Below, piece by piece: positions 1 to 5,685 of a stretch of 5,685 bases of DNA (positions within the stretch are counted from its first letter, which is position 1; each line of letters opens with the position of its first letter). The notes under the pieces were generated by a model that worked only from the letters and a program-made list of their open reading frames with translations, searched no databases and was not told the origin of the DNA. The position numbers and the translations under genes were made by a program. The stretch is from Pseudomonadota bacterium (GTDB lineage Bacteria > Pseudomonadota > Alphaproteobacteria > Rhizobiales > Xanthobacteraceae), in NCBI GenBank assembly GCA_963205465.1, contig CAUJKG010000285.1, positions 1-5,685 on the forward strand, written 5' to 3'.

Positions 1-970
1 CGGCGAAGCGGCGACCCGCACGCTGGAACTGATCGAGAAGGACCGGGTCCATGCCGTCGTCGGTGCGCTGTCGAGCGCCGTTCAGCTTGCGGTCAACGAA
101 GTGACCCGCGTCCGCAAGGTGCTCTACATTTCCATCAGCCAGTCCGACACCATCAACGAGGTCAAGGACTTCAGCCGCTACACCTTCCACGAAGCGCTCA
201 ATCCGCACATGACCACGGCCGCAGTCGCGAAGCATACCTTGAAGAAGGGAATGAAGGTCGCGCACCTCGTCGCGGATTATGCTTACGGCCACGAAATGCT
301 CCGCGGCTGGAAGCGCGCGCAGGCAGCAATCGGCGCGGAAACCGTGCTGGAGATTCTCCATCCGTTCGGCACGCCGGATTATTCGACGTTCCTGCCTCGC
401 ATCCTGGCAGCCAAGCCGGACGTGCTCTGCATTTCCAACTTCGGCCGCGACCAGGCAAACGCGATCAAGCAGGCGACCGAGTTCGGCCTGAAGCAGCAGG
501 CACGCATCGTCGTTCCCGTAATCCTGCACAACCAGCGTCTCGCCGTGGGCCCCGAAACCTTCGAAGGGGTTGTCGGCGGCGCGAATTATTATTGGGGCAT
601 GGAAGACAAGAGCGCCTCGGCAAAGACCTTCAACGATGCATTCCGCAAGGAGCACAACGGTGCGATCCCGACCGACTACGGCACTTATGGCTATACCGGC
701 GTGAAGTCTCTGCTCGACGCGATCAAGCAGGCGGGCTCGACCGAGAACGAGAAGATGGTCGATGCGCTCGAAAGCCTGAAATACGACGTGGCCAAGGGAC
801 CGCAGTATTATCGCAAGTGCGATCACCAGTCCGTGCAGTCGGTTCTTGTGCTTGAATCGAAGAAGAAGGCGGACATGAAGAACACGTCGGATCTCTTCGC
901 GATCACGGCCGTGGAGGATGGCGGCGAGGCGATGCTGCGCACCTGCAAAGAACTGGGCTTCCCGGCTTAA
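1..970 (+). CDS. Periplasmic solute-binding protein of a Liv/HAAT-type ABC importer (5' end missing)
   Basis: This protein binds the solute in the periplasm and delivers it to the LivH/LivM-type permease encoded just downstream. The frame is open from base 2 to the TAA at 968-970, giving 322 residues. The start codon and signal peptide lie outside the window; family members are usually about 380-420 residues, so perhaps 60-100 are missing. The ATG-like position at 101 (a GTG) is internal, because the upstream residues (including VVGALSSA, bases about 56-79) fit the N-terminal lobe of the Peripla_BP_6 fold. Further family traits are the lobe-crossing stretch VAHLVADYAYG (259-291), the IRxxA-like region FLPRILAAKPDVL (about 390-428), and the C-terminal YYRKCDHQSVQ segment (about 806-838). 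Cysteines occur at codons 428-430, 818-820 and 944-946. The substrate is not determinable; members of this family bind leucine-like amino acids, amides, urea, aromatic acids and others. The family call is firm, the ligand unknown. Confidence 0.93.
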   Translation, partial: GEAATRTLELIEKDRVHAVVGALSSAVQLAVNEVTRVRKVLYISISQSDTINEVKDFSRYTFHEALNPHMTTAAVAKHTLKKGMKVAHLVADYAYGHEMLRGWKRAQAAIGAETVLEILHPFGTPDYSTFLPRILAAKPDVLCISNFGRDQANAIKQATEFGLKQQARIVVPVILHNQRLAVGPETFEGVVGGANYYWGMEDKSASAKTFNDAFRKEHNGAIPTDYGTYGYTGVKSLLDAIKQAGSTENEKMVDALESLKYDVAKGPQYYRKCDHQSVQSVLVLESKKKADMKNTSDLFAITAVEDGGEAMLRTCKELGFPA

Positions 971-988
971 TTCCCTGATCTGAGAACC

Positions 989-993
989 GAGGG
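989..993 (+). promoter_or_regulatory. Shine-Dalgarno site that selects the livH start
   Basis: GAGGG lies 7 bases before the ATG at 1001. In-frame ATGs also occur at 1007 and 1022, but only 1001 has the ideal spacing, so it is taken as the start. The site lies in the 30-bp gap after the binding-protein stop. Confidence 0.6.
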
Positions 994-1000
994 CGTCATC

Positions 1001-1876
1001 ATGGAAATGCAACTCATCGGCATGCAGCTTCTTTCGGGGGCGGTGCTCGGCGCGATTCTTGTGATGACCGCTCTCGGTTTCACCATCATTTTCGGCATGC
1101 TCGGCGTCGTGAATTTCGCGCATGGTGCGCTGTTCATGATCGGCGCCTATGCCGGCGTCGCGATCGCCGAGCAGACCGGAAGTTTCTGGTGGGCGCTTCT
1201 GGTTGCGCCCATCGCCGTAGGCATCATTGGTCTGCTGATAGAGCGCTTTTTGATCCGGCCTCTGTACAATCGTCCTGCGGACGACTCCATTCTTCTGACC
1301 TTCGGTCTCGGCTACGTCTTGGTCGAAGGCGTGCGCATCGTGTTCGGGAACGACGGAATTCCGTTCTCCACGCCATCTGCGCTGGTCGGTGTCGTCAACG
1401 TGGGGATCGGATATTTTCCGATCTACCGCTTGTTCGTGATCGCATCGGTCGTTCTGATCCTCGTGCTGCTTTGGGTCGGGCTCGAGAAAACGAAATTCGG
1501 CTTGATCGTTCGTGCGGGTTCGCGGGATCCCCAGATCATGCGCGTGCTCGGCGTTGATATGCGAAAATTGTGGTTCATCGTCTTCGGCATTGGCGTCGGG
1601 CTGACCGCTCTCGGCGGAATTCTTGCGGCACCCATGCGAAACGTCAGTCCCGAGATGGGTACGCTGGTGCTGGCCGAGGCATTCGTTGTGACCGTGATTG
1701 GCGGGCTTGGTTCCATTCTCGGCGCCGTCATCGCCGGAGTTCTGGTCGGCGTGGTGGTAAGCCTCGTTTCACTGTTCGCGCCGGAAATGGCGACGATCTC
1801 CATGTTTGCATTGATGGCGCTCGTGCTTCTGTTCAGGCCGCAAGGCCTGTTCGGGAAGGCCGCTGCAGGCGCGTAA
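1001..1876 (+). CDS. livH: LivH-type branched-chain amino-acid ABC transporter permease
   Basis: This integral inner-membrane protein of 291 residues forms one half of the translocation channel, paired with the LivM-type permease encoded next. The length matches the family (about 290-300). It is strongly hydrophobic, with roughly eight membrane segments by eye. The LivH hallmark GVVNFAHGALFMIGAY is at residues 35-50. RPLYNRPADD (about 87-96) and the cytoplasmic coupling stretch GLIVRAGSRDP followed by VLGVD (about 168-187) also fit; the latter is where the ATPases dock. The C-terminal FRPQGLFG (278-285) is typical of the family. The start at 1001 is supported by GAGGG 7 bases upstream. The gene ends 12 bp before livM. 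Nothing in it looks damaged. The symbol is by family; the transported solute may not be leucine, isoleucine or valine. Confidence 0.94.
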   Translation: MEMQLIGMQLLSGAVLGAILVMTALGFTIIFGMLGVVNFAHGALFMIGAYAGVAIAEQTGSFWWALLVAPIAVGIIGLLIERFLIRPLYNRPADDSILLTFGLGYVLVEGVRIVFGNDGIPFSTPSALVGVVNVGIGYFPIYRLFVIASVVLILVLLWVGLEKTKFGLIVRAGSRDPQIMRVLGVDMRKLWFIVFGIGVGLTALGGILAAPMRNVSPEMGTLVLAEAFVVTVIGGLGSILGAVIAGVLVGVVVSLVSLFAPEMATISMFALMALVLLFRPQGLFGKAAAGA

Positions 1877-1888
1877 GGATAAAGACAG

Positions 1889-2893
1889 ATGTCCGCTGGA
1901 ACGCAGCAACCCACACTTCCGCAAGGCGACCGGCGCGCGCGTCTCGGCGCGTTGCTGAATGCCGCATCGCGCTGGCGCGTGCCATTGACGATTGCGGTGC
2001 TTTGCATTCTGCCCTGGATTCTGCCGTCGAAAGCGCTCGCCGTGAACGTGCTGATCTTCGGGACCTTTGCGGTCGGCTACAATCTGTTGTTCGGCTACAC
2101 CGGCCTACTTTCCTTCGGCCACGCGGCTTTCTTCGGCTCCGGCGCTTACCTTACAGGAATGTCGATCGCCCATTACGGCGTGAGTTGGCTGGTTGCAATG
2201 GCGATTGGAATTGCCGGCGCTTCCATCCTTGCGCTTGCCATGGGCGCTTTGTCGGTGAGGACGAGAGGCGTCTACTTCTCGATGGTGACGCTCGCGCTGG
2301 CGCAACTCGTCTATTATACGGCGTTGCAGGCCTCGTCATGGACCGGTGGCGAGAACGGCCTGCGCGGCTTTACTGTTTCGAAGATCGACATTCCCGGCTT
2401 CCAGATCAATCTGCTCGACCCGGTGCAGAAATATTATTTTATGCTCGTCTTTACGGCGGCAGCACTCTGGCTGTTGTCGCGTATTCTGAATTCGTCTTTC
2501 GGCGCGACCATCGAAGCGATCCGCGAGAATGAAGTGCGGGCAAGAGCCTGCGGCTATAATGTCGACCTGGCTAAATTATGGTCGGTGGTGGTGTCAGGCT
2601 CGGTGAGAGGTGTCGCCGGCAGCCTTTCCGCCATGCATCTCTCGATCGTGCCGCTCGACAGCCTGCATTATCACACGTCCAGTCTCGTCGTGATGATGAC
2701 ACTGCTCGGCGGTATGGGAAGCTTTTTTGGCCCCTTTGTCGGCGCGTTGTCATTCCTTGTCATGGAAGACGTTCTCTCGCTCTGGACGACCCACTGGCAG
2801 CTATTCGTCGGAGCAGTCTTCGTTCTGTTCGTTCTGTTCCTGCCGAAAGGTGTCTGGGGAACGCTGCTCGATCTGGGTACTAAAAATGACTGA
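1889..2893 (+). CDS. livM: LivM-type branched-chain amino-acid ABC transporter permease
   Basis: This 334-residue inner-membrane permease would pair with the LivH-type protein. A polar, Arg-rich N-terminus (residues 1-30) precedes the first membrane segment (about 31-45). The family signature is clear: NLLFGYTGLLSFGHAAFFG at 65-83, then TRGVYFSMVTLALAQL (about 128-143) and the substrate-side GGENGLRGF (about 153-161). The cytoplasmic coupling loop is FGATIEAIRENEVRARACGYN (split here: FGATIEAIREN, then EVRARACGYN). GGMGSFFGPFVGA and the closing FLPKGVWG (317-324) are also typical. AAGGA at 1875-1879, overlapping the livH stop, stands 9 bases before the ATG. The last 8 bases overlap the livG start (ATGACTGA), indicating translational coupling. 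The gene appears intact. Confidence is high for family, low for the exact substrate. Confidence 0.94.
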   Translation: MSAGTQQPTLPQGDRRARLGALLNAASRWRVPLTIAVLCILPWILPSKALAVNVLIFGTFAVGYNLLFGYTGLLSFGHAAFFGSGAYLTGMSIAHYGVSWLVAMAIGIAGASILALAMGALSVRTRGVYFSMVTLALAQLVYYTALQASSWTGGENGLRGFTVSKIDIPGFQINLLDPVQKYYFMLVFTAAALWLLSRILNSSFGATIEAIRENEVRARACGYNVDLAKLWSVVVSGSVRGVAGSLSAMHLSIVPLDSLHYHTSSLVVMMTLLGGMGSFFGPFVGALSFLVMEDVLSLWTTHWQLFVGAVFVLFVLFLPKGVWGTLLDLGTKND

Positions 2894-3261
2894 CGCACCG
2901 CTTCTCTCGGTTGAGAACATCGGCAAAAGTTTCGGCGCGTTCGTCGCGCTCAAGGGCATCTCTGCCACGTTCAGCAATAATCGCGTAACCGCCGTGATCG
3001 GGCCGAACGGGGCCGGCAAGAGCACTTTCTTTAATATTCTTTCGGGTGCGCTGAAACCGAGCACGGGCAGCCTTACCTTCGATGGCCGCGACTTGACCGG
3101 CTTGCCGCATCATCAGTTTGCGCATCGCGGGATCGCCCGTTCGTATCAGATCACGAATATCTTTCCGCAACTGAGCGTGCACGAGAACGTGCGGGTCAGC
3201 GCGCAGGCATTCCGGAACGGGTTCAACATTTGGCGTCATCGCAACGTCGACAAGGAACTAG

Positions 3262-3276
3262 CCGAGCGCCGACCAT
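3262..3276 (+). other. Frameshift junction inside livG
   Basis: The downstream frame has a TAG at 3259-3261, and the upstream frame still matches the family through the GAG CGC codons at 3264-3269. The shift therefore lies between 3262 and about 3276. Restoring a GC after GAGCGC would give ELAERADHALQAVGL, which reads naturally for the family and points to loss of one unit of a short GC repeat. Removing one C of CGCC would give ELAERDHALQAVGL, which is also plausible. No slippery heptamer of a programmed shift is evident. Confidence 0.8.
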
Positions 3277-3617
3277 GCCTTGCAGGCAGTGGGCCTTTAC
3301 GCAAAGCGCGATCGCGTCGCCAAGTTTCTTTCTCATGGCGAGCAGCGGGCACTGGAGATTGCCATTGCGCTCGTCACCAATCCGAAGCTCCTGCGGCTCG
3401 ACGAGCCGACGGCCGGCATGGGGCCGGAAGAGTCCAAGGAAATGGTCGCGGTGATTGAAAAGCTCGCCGAGGGCCGGACCATTCTTCTTGTGGAGCACAA
3501 GATGAAGATGATCCTGGGTCTCAGTGACCGGATCCTCGTGCTTCATCACGGGGAACTGATCGCGCAAGGCACGCCCGAGGAAATTCAGACCGACAAGGAA
3601 GTGCGCCGGGTCTATCT

Positions 3618-3621
3618 GGGA
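3618..3621 (+). promoter_or_regulatory. Shine-Dalgarno-like site for livF
   Basis: GGGA within the end of livG lies 7 bases before ATG 3629 and 13 before the alternative ATG 3635. The spacing favours 3629 as the start of livF. Confidence 0.4.
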
Positions 3622-3628
3622 CAGAACA

Positions 3629-4339
3629 ATGGCAATGCTTGAAGTCGAGAACCTCAACGCCTGGTATGGCACAAGCCACGTCGTTCACAACCTGTCTTTC
3701 TCGGTTGAAGAAGGCGAAATCCTCGCGCTGGTCGGGCGCAATGGCGCGGGCAAAACGAGCACCATGAAAGCCATCATGGGACTGATGCCGCGTGCGACCG
3801 GCAGCGTGCGCTTCAGCGGACATGAGCTGTTGCCGCTGGGCGCGCATCAGCGCTTTGGCTTGGGCCTCGCTTATGTGCCCGAAGATCGCCGCATCGTGCC
3901 GGGTCTTAGCGTCCGGGAGAATCTCCAGATCGGTCTCGTTTCCTCGAAAGCAAAAAAGGATGAGGATGAGGCGATCGCCGAGATTGCGGAAACCTTTCCG
4001 CGTCTGAAAGAGCGTCTTGATCAGCAGGGTGTGACGATGTCGGGTGGTGAGCAGCAGATGCTCGCGATCGCTCGCGCGATGATCTCCGGCCCGAAGATGA
4101 TCCTGCTCGATGAACCCTCGGAAGGCATCATGCCGATTCTCGTCGAGGAAATGGGCGTATTGTTCCGGAAGATGCGCGAGAACGGCATCACGCTTCTGCT
4201 CGTCGAACAGAACGTGGAATGGGCGCTCAATCTGGCTGACCGCGCGGTCATCATCGATCAGGGTGAGATCGTACATCGCTCCAGCGCGGCAACCTTGCTT
4301 GCTGATCCTGAAATTCAGGAGCGGTACTGCGCGGTTTGA
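3629..4339 (+). CDS. livF: LivF-type ABC transporter ATPase
   Basis: This 236-residue cytoplasmic ATPase is the second nucleotide-binding subunit of the importer; it would normally pair with LivG. Walker A GRNGAGKT is at residues 36-43. The Q-loop region YVPEDRRIVPGLSVREN (82-98) carries Glu where most ABC proteins have Gln, as is usual in LivF. The signature MSGGEQQMLAIARA is at 137-150, Walker B and D-loop MILLDEPSEG at 157-166, and the switch position LLLVEQN at 189-195 has Gln instead of His, again a LivF trait. All catalytic elements are present and the length matches the family (about 233-240). The start is placed at 3629 on ribosome-site spacing; ATG 3635 is possible and would remove two residues. 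It overlaps the livG end by 14 bp, so its translation was probably coupled to livG, and the livG frameshift could reduce it. DEPSEGI is shared with urea-type (UrtE-like) relatives, so the symbol is by family only. Confidence 0.93.
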   Translation: MAMLEVENLNAWYGTSHVVHNLSFSVEEGEILALVGRNGAGKTSTMKAIMGLMPRATGSVRFSGHELLPLGAHQRFGLGLAYVPEDRRIVPGLSVRENLQIGLVSSKAKKDEDEAIAEIAETFPRLKERLDQQGVTMSGGEQQMLAIARAMISGPKMILLDEPSEGIMPILVEEMGVLFRKMRENGITLLLVEQNVEWALNLADRAVIIDQGEIVHRSSAATLLADPEIQERYCAV

Positions 4340-4340
4340 T

Positions 4341-4350
4341 GAGGGGGAAG
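4341..4350 (+). promoter_or_regulatory. Strong Shine-Dalgarno site for the coxG-like gene
   Basis: A purine-rich run, GAGGGGGAAG, fills the short gap after livF and ends 7 bases before ATG 4358. It is the strongest ribosome site seen in the operon and suggests the coxG-like gene can be translated independently of livF. Confidence 0.6.
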
Positions 4351-4357
4351 TAAGACG

Positions 4358-4795
4358 ATGGATTTGACCGGAGAATACGAGCTGAATGCTCCGAAAGAGA
4401 AAGTGTGGGCGGCCTTGAACGATCCCGCTGTGCTCGCGCGTTGCATACCGGGCTGCAAGGAGCTGGTTCAGAGCGAGGAAAATGCCTTCGCCGCAAAAGT
4501 TACTTTGAAGATCGGACCGGTCTCGGCGACGTTCAATGGCAACGTCACGCTTGAAGATATTGATGCGCCTAACGGCTACCGGATCGTCGGCCAGGGCAAT
4601 GGCGGCATGGCCGGCTTTGCCAAGGGCAGCGCGATCGTCAAGCTGGAAGAAAAAGGAACGCTTACCGTTCTGACCTACGAGGCGAAGGCGGATATCGGTG
4701 GAAAGATTGCATCTCTCGGTTCGCGATTGATTGCTGGAACGTCAAAAAAGCTCGCGGACCAGTTCTTCTCTTCGTTTGCGAAAGAGTTTGAATGA
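4358..4795 (+). CDS. CoxG-family SRPBCC protein (carbon monoxide dehydrogenase subunit G-like)
   Basis: This small soluble protein of 145 residues has the START/SRPBCC fold of the CoxG family (PF06240 by recognition). Family marks are the N-terminal LTGEYELNAPKEKVWAAL, the motif DP..LARCIPGCKEL (residues 22-36), KIGPVSATFNGNVTL, the glycine-rich GNGGMAGFAKGSAIVKL, and the C-terminal helix region GGKIASLGSRLIAGTSKKLADQFF. In carboxidotrophs CoxG helps associate the molybdenum CO dehydrogenase with the membrane, and those proteins usually carry a hydrophobic C-terminal tail. Here the protein stops right after the SRPBCC domain, so no membrane anchor is visible. It lies 18 bp after livF with its own strong ribosome site and is probably the last gene of the operon. 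No CoxL/M/S-like gene is in the window. I infer that it assists a CO/xanthine-dehydrogenase-type hydroxylase or binds a hydrophobic ligand related to the imported compound. Family assignment is firm, role open. Confidence 0.88.
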   Translation: MDLTGEYELNAPKEKVWAALNDPAVLARCIPGCKELVQSEENAFAAKVTLKIGPVSATFNGNVTLEDIDAPNGYRIVGQGNGGMAGFAKGSAIVKLEEKGTLTVLTYEAKADIGGKIASLGSRLIAGTSKKLADQFFSSFAKEFE

Positions 4796-4816
4796 GAAGG
4801 CGAAGAAGAGGCTAAC

Positions 4817-5685
4817 CTAACACGACTCCTCTGCATTCGCGCCGGGGCTACGAAGCTGATCGCCCCGAAGTACGATATAAATCGCGGGAATTACGATAAC
4901 CGTGAGGGCGGTCGAGGAAGCAAGCCCGAACAGAAGCGAAATCGCCAGTCCCTGGAAGATCGGATCGGTCAGGATGACCGCCGCGCCGATCATGGCTGCA
5001 AGCGCGGTAAGCAGGATCGGCTTGAAGCGGATCGCGCCGGCTTCAAGCAATACCTCGATCAGGGGACGCTCGCCTGTGCGCGCATGGCGAATAAAGTCCA
5101 CGAGCAGGATTGAGTTACGCACGATGATCCCCGCAAGCGCGATGAAGCCGATCATCGATGTTGCCGTAAACGGCGCTTGAAATAGCCAGTGCCCCAGCAT
5201 GATGCCGATAAAAGTTAGCGGTATCGGCGTGAGAATGACGAGCGGCAGCTTGAACGATTTGAACTGGGCCACGACCAGAAAATAGATGCCGAGGATCGCG
5301 ATCATGAAGGCCGCGCCCATGTCGCGGAACGTGACCCAAGTCACTTCCCATTCGCCATCCCAGAGCATCATCGGCCTGGAGTCGTCTGCAGGCTGGCCGT
5401 GGAGTGCGATTTTCGGCTTGGGGAGGGTGCCCCAGTCGGCTTTCTCGATCGCATTCGCGACCGCGAGCATGCCGTAAATCGGCGCTTCAAAAGCGCCGGC
5501 AAGCTCGGCCATCACCATCTCGGCCATGCGTCCATTGTGGCGGAAGATCGGATAGGAGGCGCGATCTTCGATCACGGATACGACGTCGCCGAGTTCGACA
5601 ACCGATCGGTTCTCCGCCAGTGCATTGGCGACGATTGGCGTTGCCAGCGCGCGCTCGTTGAAAATCCGCCGCTCCTTGGCGAGGG
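4817..5685 (-). CDS. RND-superfamily efflux permease, C-terminal part (5' end outside window)
   Basis: This is the inner-membrane proton-driven pump subunit of a tripartite-type efflux system. On the minus strand the frame is open from the window edge to the TAG at 4817-4819, giving 288 C-terminal residues of a protein that is normally about 1000-1100 long. The GTG at 5573-5575 is internal, since homologous residues (ENRSVVELGDVVSVIEDR) continue across it. The visible part has the end of the second periplasmic porter domain (SVVELGDVVSV, then FRHNGRMAEMVMAEL), a linker DGEWEVTWVTFRDMG, and five membrane segments matching TM8-TM12: AFMIAILGIYFLVVAQF, LVILTPIPLTFIGIMLGHW, MIGFIALAGIIVRNSILLVDFI, ILLTALAAMIGAAVIL and LAISLLFGLASSTALTVIV. 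GIIVRNSILLVDF and RFKPILLT are conserved RND elements. A short polar tail ends SPGANAEESC. Substrate class (drug versus metal) cannot be decided from this part. The gene converges on the transporter operon and looks unrelated to it. Confidence 0.92.
   Translation of the reverse strand, partial: LAKERRIFNERALATPIVANALAENRSVVELGDVVSVIEDRASYPIFRHNGRMAEMVMAELAGAFEAPIYGMLAVANAIEKADWGTLPKPKIALHGQPADDSRPMMLWDGEWEVTWVTFRDMGAAFMIAILGIYFLVVAQFKSFKLPLVILTPIPLTFIGIMLGHWLFQAPFTATSMIGFIALAGIIVRNSILLVDFIRHARTGERPLIEVLLEAGAIRFKPILLTALAAMIGAAVILTDPIFQGLAISLLFGLASSTALTVIVIPAIYIVLRGDQLRSPGANAEESC

Larger units (their letters stand above)
2886..3642 (+). pseudogene. livG: LivG-type ABC transporter ATPase, disrupted by a frameshift
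   Basis: This would be one of the two cytoplasmic ATPases energising the importer. The first part, from ATG 2886, encodes MTDAPLLSVENIGKSFGAF, Walker A GPNGAGKS (residues 39-46) and the Q-loop region SYQITNIFPQLSVHENV (about 3142-3192). Homology in this frame stops at about 3269; the frame then runs through unrelated Arg-rich residues to a TGA at 3456-3458, giving a 190-residue product. The remainder continues in the +1 frame, open only from 3262: DHALQAVGLYAKRDR, signature LSHGEQ (about 3331-3348), Walker B LLRLDEP (3388-3408), H-loop VEHKM and HHGELIAQGTPEEI, ending at TGA 3640-3642. A loss of two bases or gain of one base would explain the shift; the repaired product is about 251-252 residues, normal for LivG. 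The start overlaps livM by 8 bp, the end overlaps livF by 14 bp. Its own ribosome site is weak (GGG at 2875-2877). It may be a true pseudogene or a sequencing/assembly error. Confidence 0.88.

Noticed and set aside
973..993. Possible hairpin (CCCT paired with AGGG) between the binding protein gene and livH
   Set aside because: Only four base pairs with a 13-base loop and no T-run, so neither a credible terminator nor a convincing regulatory stem.
1423..2007. Minus-strand frame of 194 codons opposite the livH end and livM start
   Set aside because: Low-complexity Pro/Thr/Arg composition and full overlap with real permease genes mark it as a shadow.
1570..2532. Overlapping + strand frame of 320 codons across the livH/livM junction
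   Set aside because: It is an Arg-rich shadow of two well-supported permease genes, with no membrane segments or known motif.
2819..2836. Nine-base tandem duplication TTCGTTCTG in livM
   Set aside because: It encodes a hydrophobic FVLFVLF-type membrane segment in frame; simple codon repetition in a transmembrane helix explains it.
3255..3285. Programmed ribosomal frameshift in livG
   Set aside because: No slippery heptamer, stimulatory pseudoknot or internal Shine-Dalgarno site is evident, and LivG is not known to use recoding; mutation or sequence error is simpler.
3223..3672. Minus-strand frame of 149 codons spanning the livG lesion
   Set aside because: The + strand there encodes recognisable LivG signature, Walker B and H-loop sequence, so the antisense frame does not explain the region.
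3521..4276. Long open frame of 251 codons on the minus strand opposite livF
   Set aside because: It lies wholly antisense to a clear LivF with all ABC motifs and has no recognisable domain; GC-rich codon usage readily leaves such frames open.

Overview
The window is a GC-rich (by eye about 60 %) bacterial segment. Its protein sequences and gene style resemble an alphaproteobacterium, probably Hyphomicrobiales (Bradyrhizobium/Rhodopseudomonas/Afipia-like). That placement is an impression from the proteins, not the result of a search.

Bases 1-4795 (+ strand) hold the end of a compact operon for a branched-chain/hydrophobic amino-acid type (HAAT, Liv-like) ABC importer. In order these are a periplasmic solute-binding protein with its 5' end outside the window (to 970), LivH-type permease (1001-1876), LivM-type permease (1889-2893), LivG-type ATPase (2886-3642, frameshifted), LivF-type ATPase (3629-4339) and a small CoxG-family SRPBCC protein (4358-4795). 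Gaps are 30, 12, -8, -14 and 18 bp, so co-transcription and partly coupled translation are likely. The binding protein would capture solute in the periplasm, LivH and LivM would form the channel, and LivG and LivF would power it. The true substrate cannot be read from the sequence. The CoxG-like gene suggests a link to a molybdenum hydroxylase of the CO/xanthine dehydrogenase family, possibly encoded outside the window.

The most notable anomaly is in livG. The reading frame shifts at about 3262-3276, separating the Walker A/Q-loop half from the signature/Walker B/H-loop half. The second half also has an arginine in the normally hydrophobic Walker B strand. This is either a real, recent inactivating lesion or a sequence error, because every other gene looks intact.

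Bases 4817-5685 (- strand) hold the C-terminal third or so of an RND-superfamily efflux permease, convergent with the operon and only 21 bp from coxG. No RNA genes, mobile elements, CRISPR arrays or convincing terminators were seen, and no gene-free stretch exceeds about 30 bp. I found no clear sign of a wholly new system; the items worth attention are the broken livG and the stand-alone CoxG-like gene in a transporter operon.
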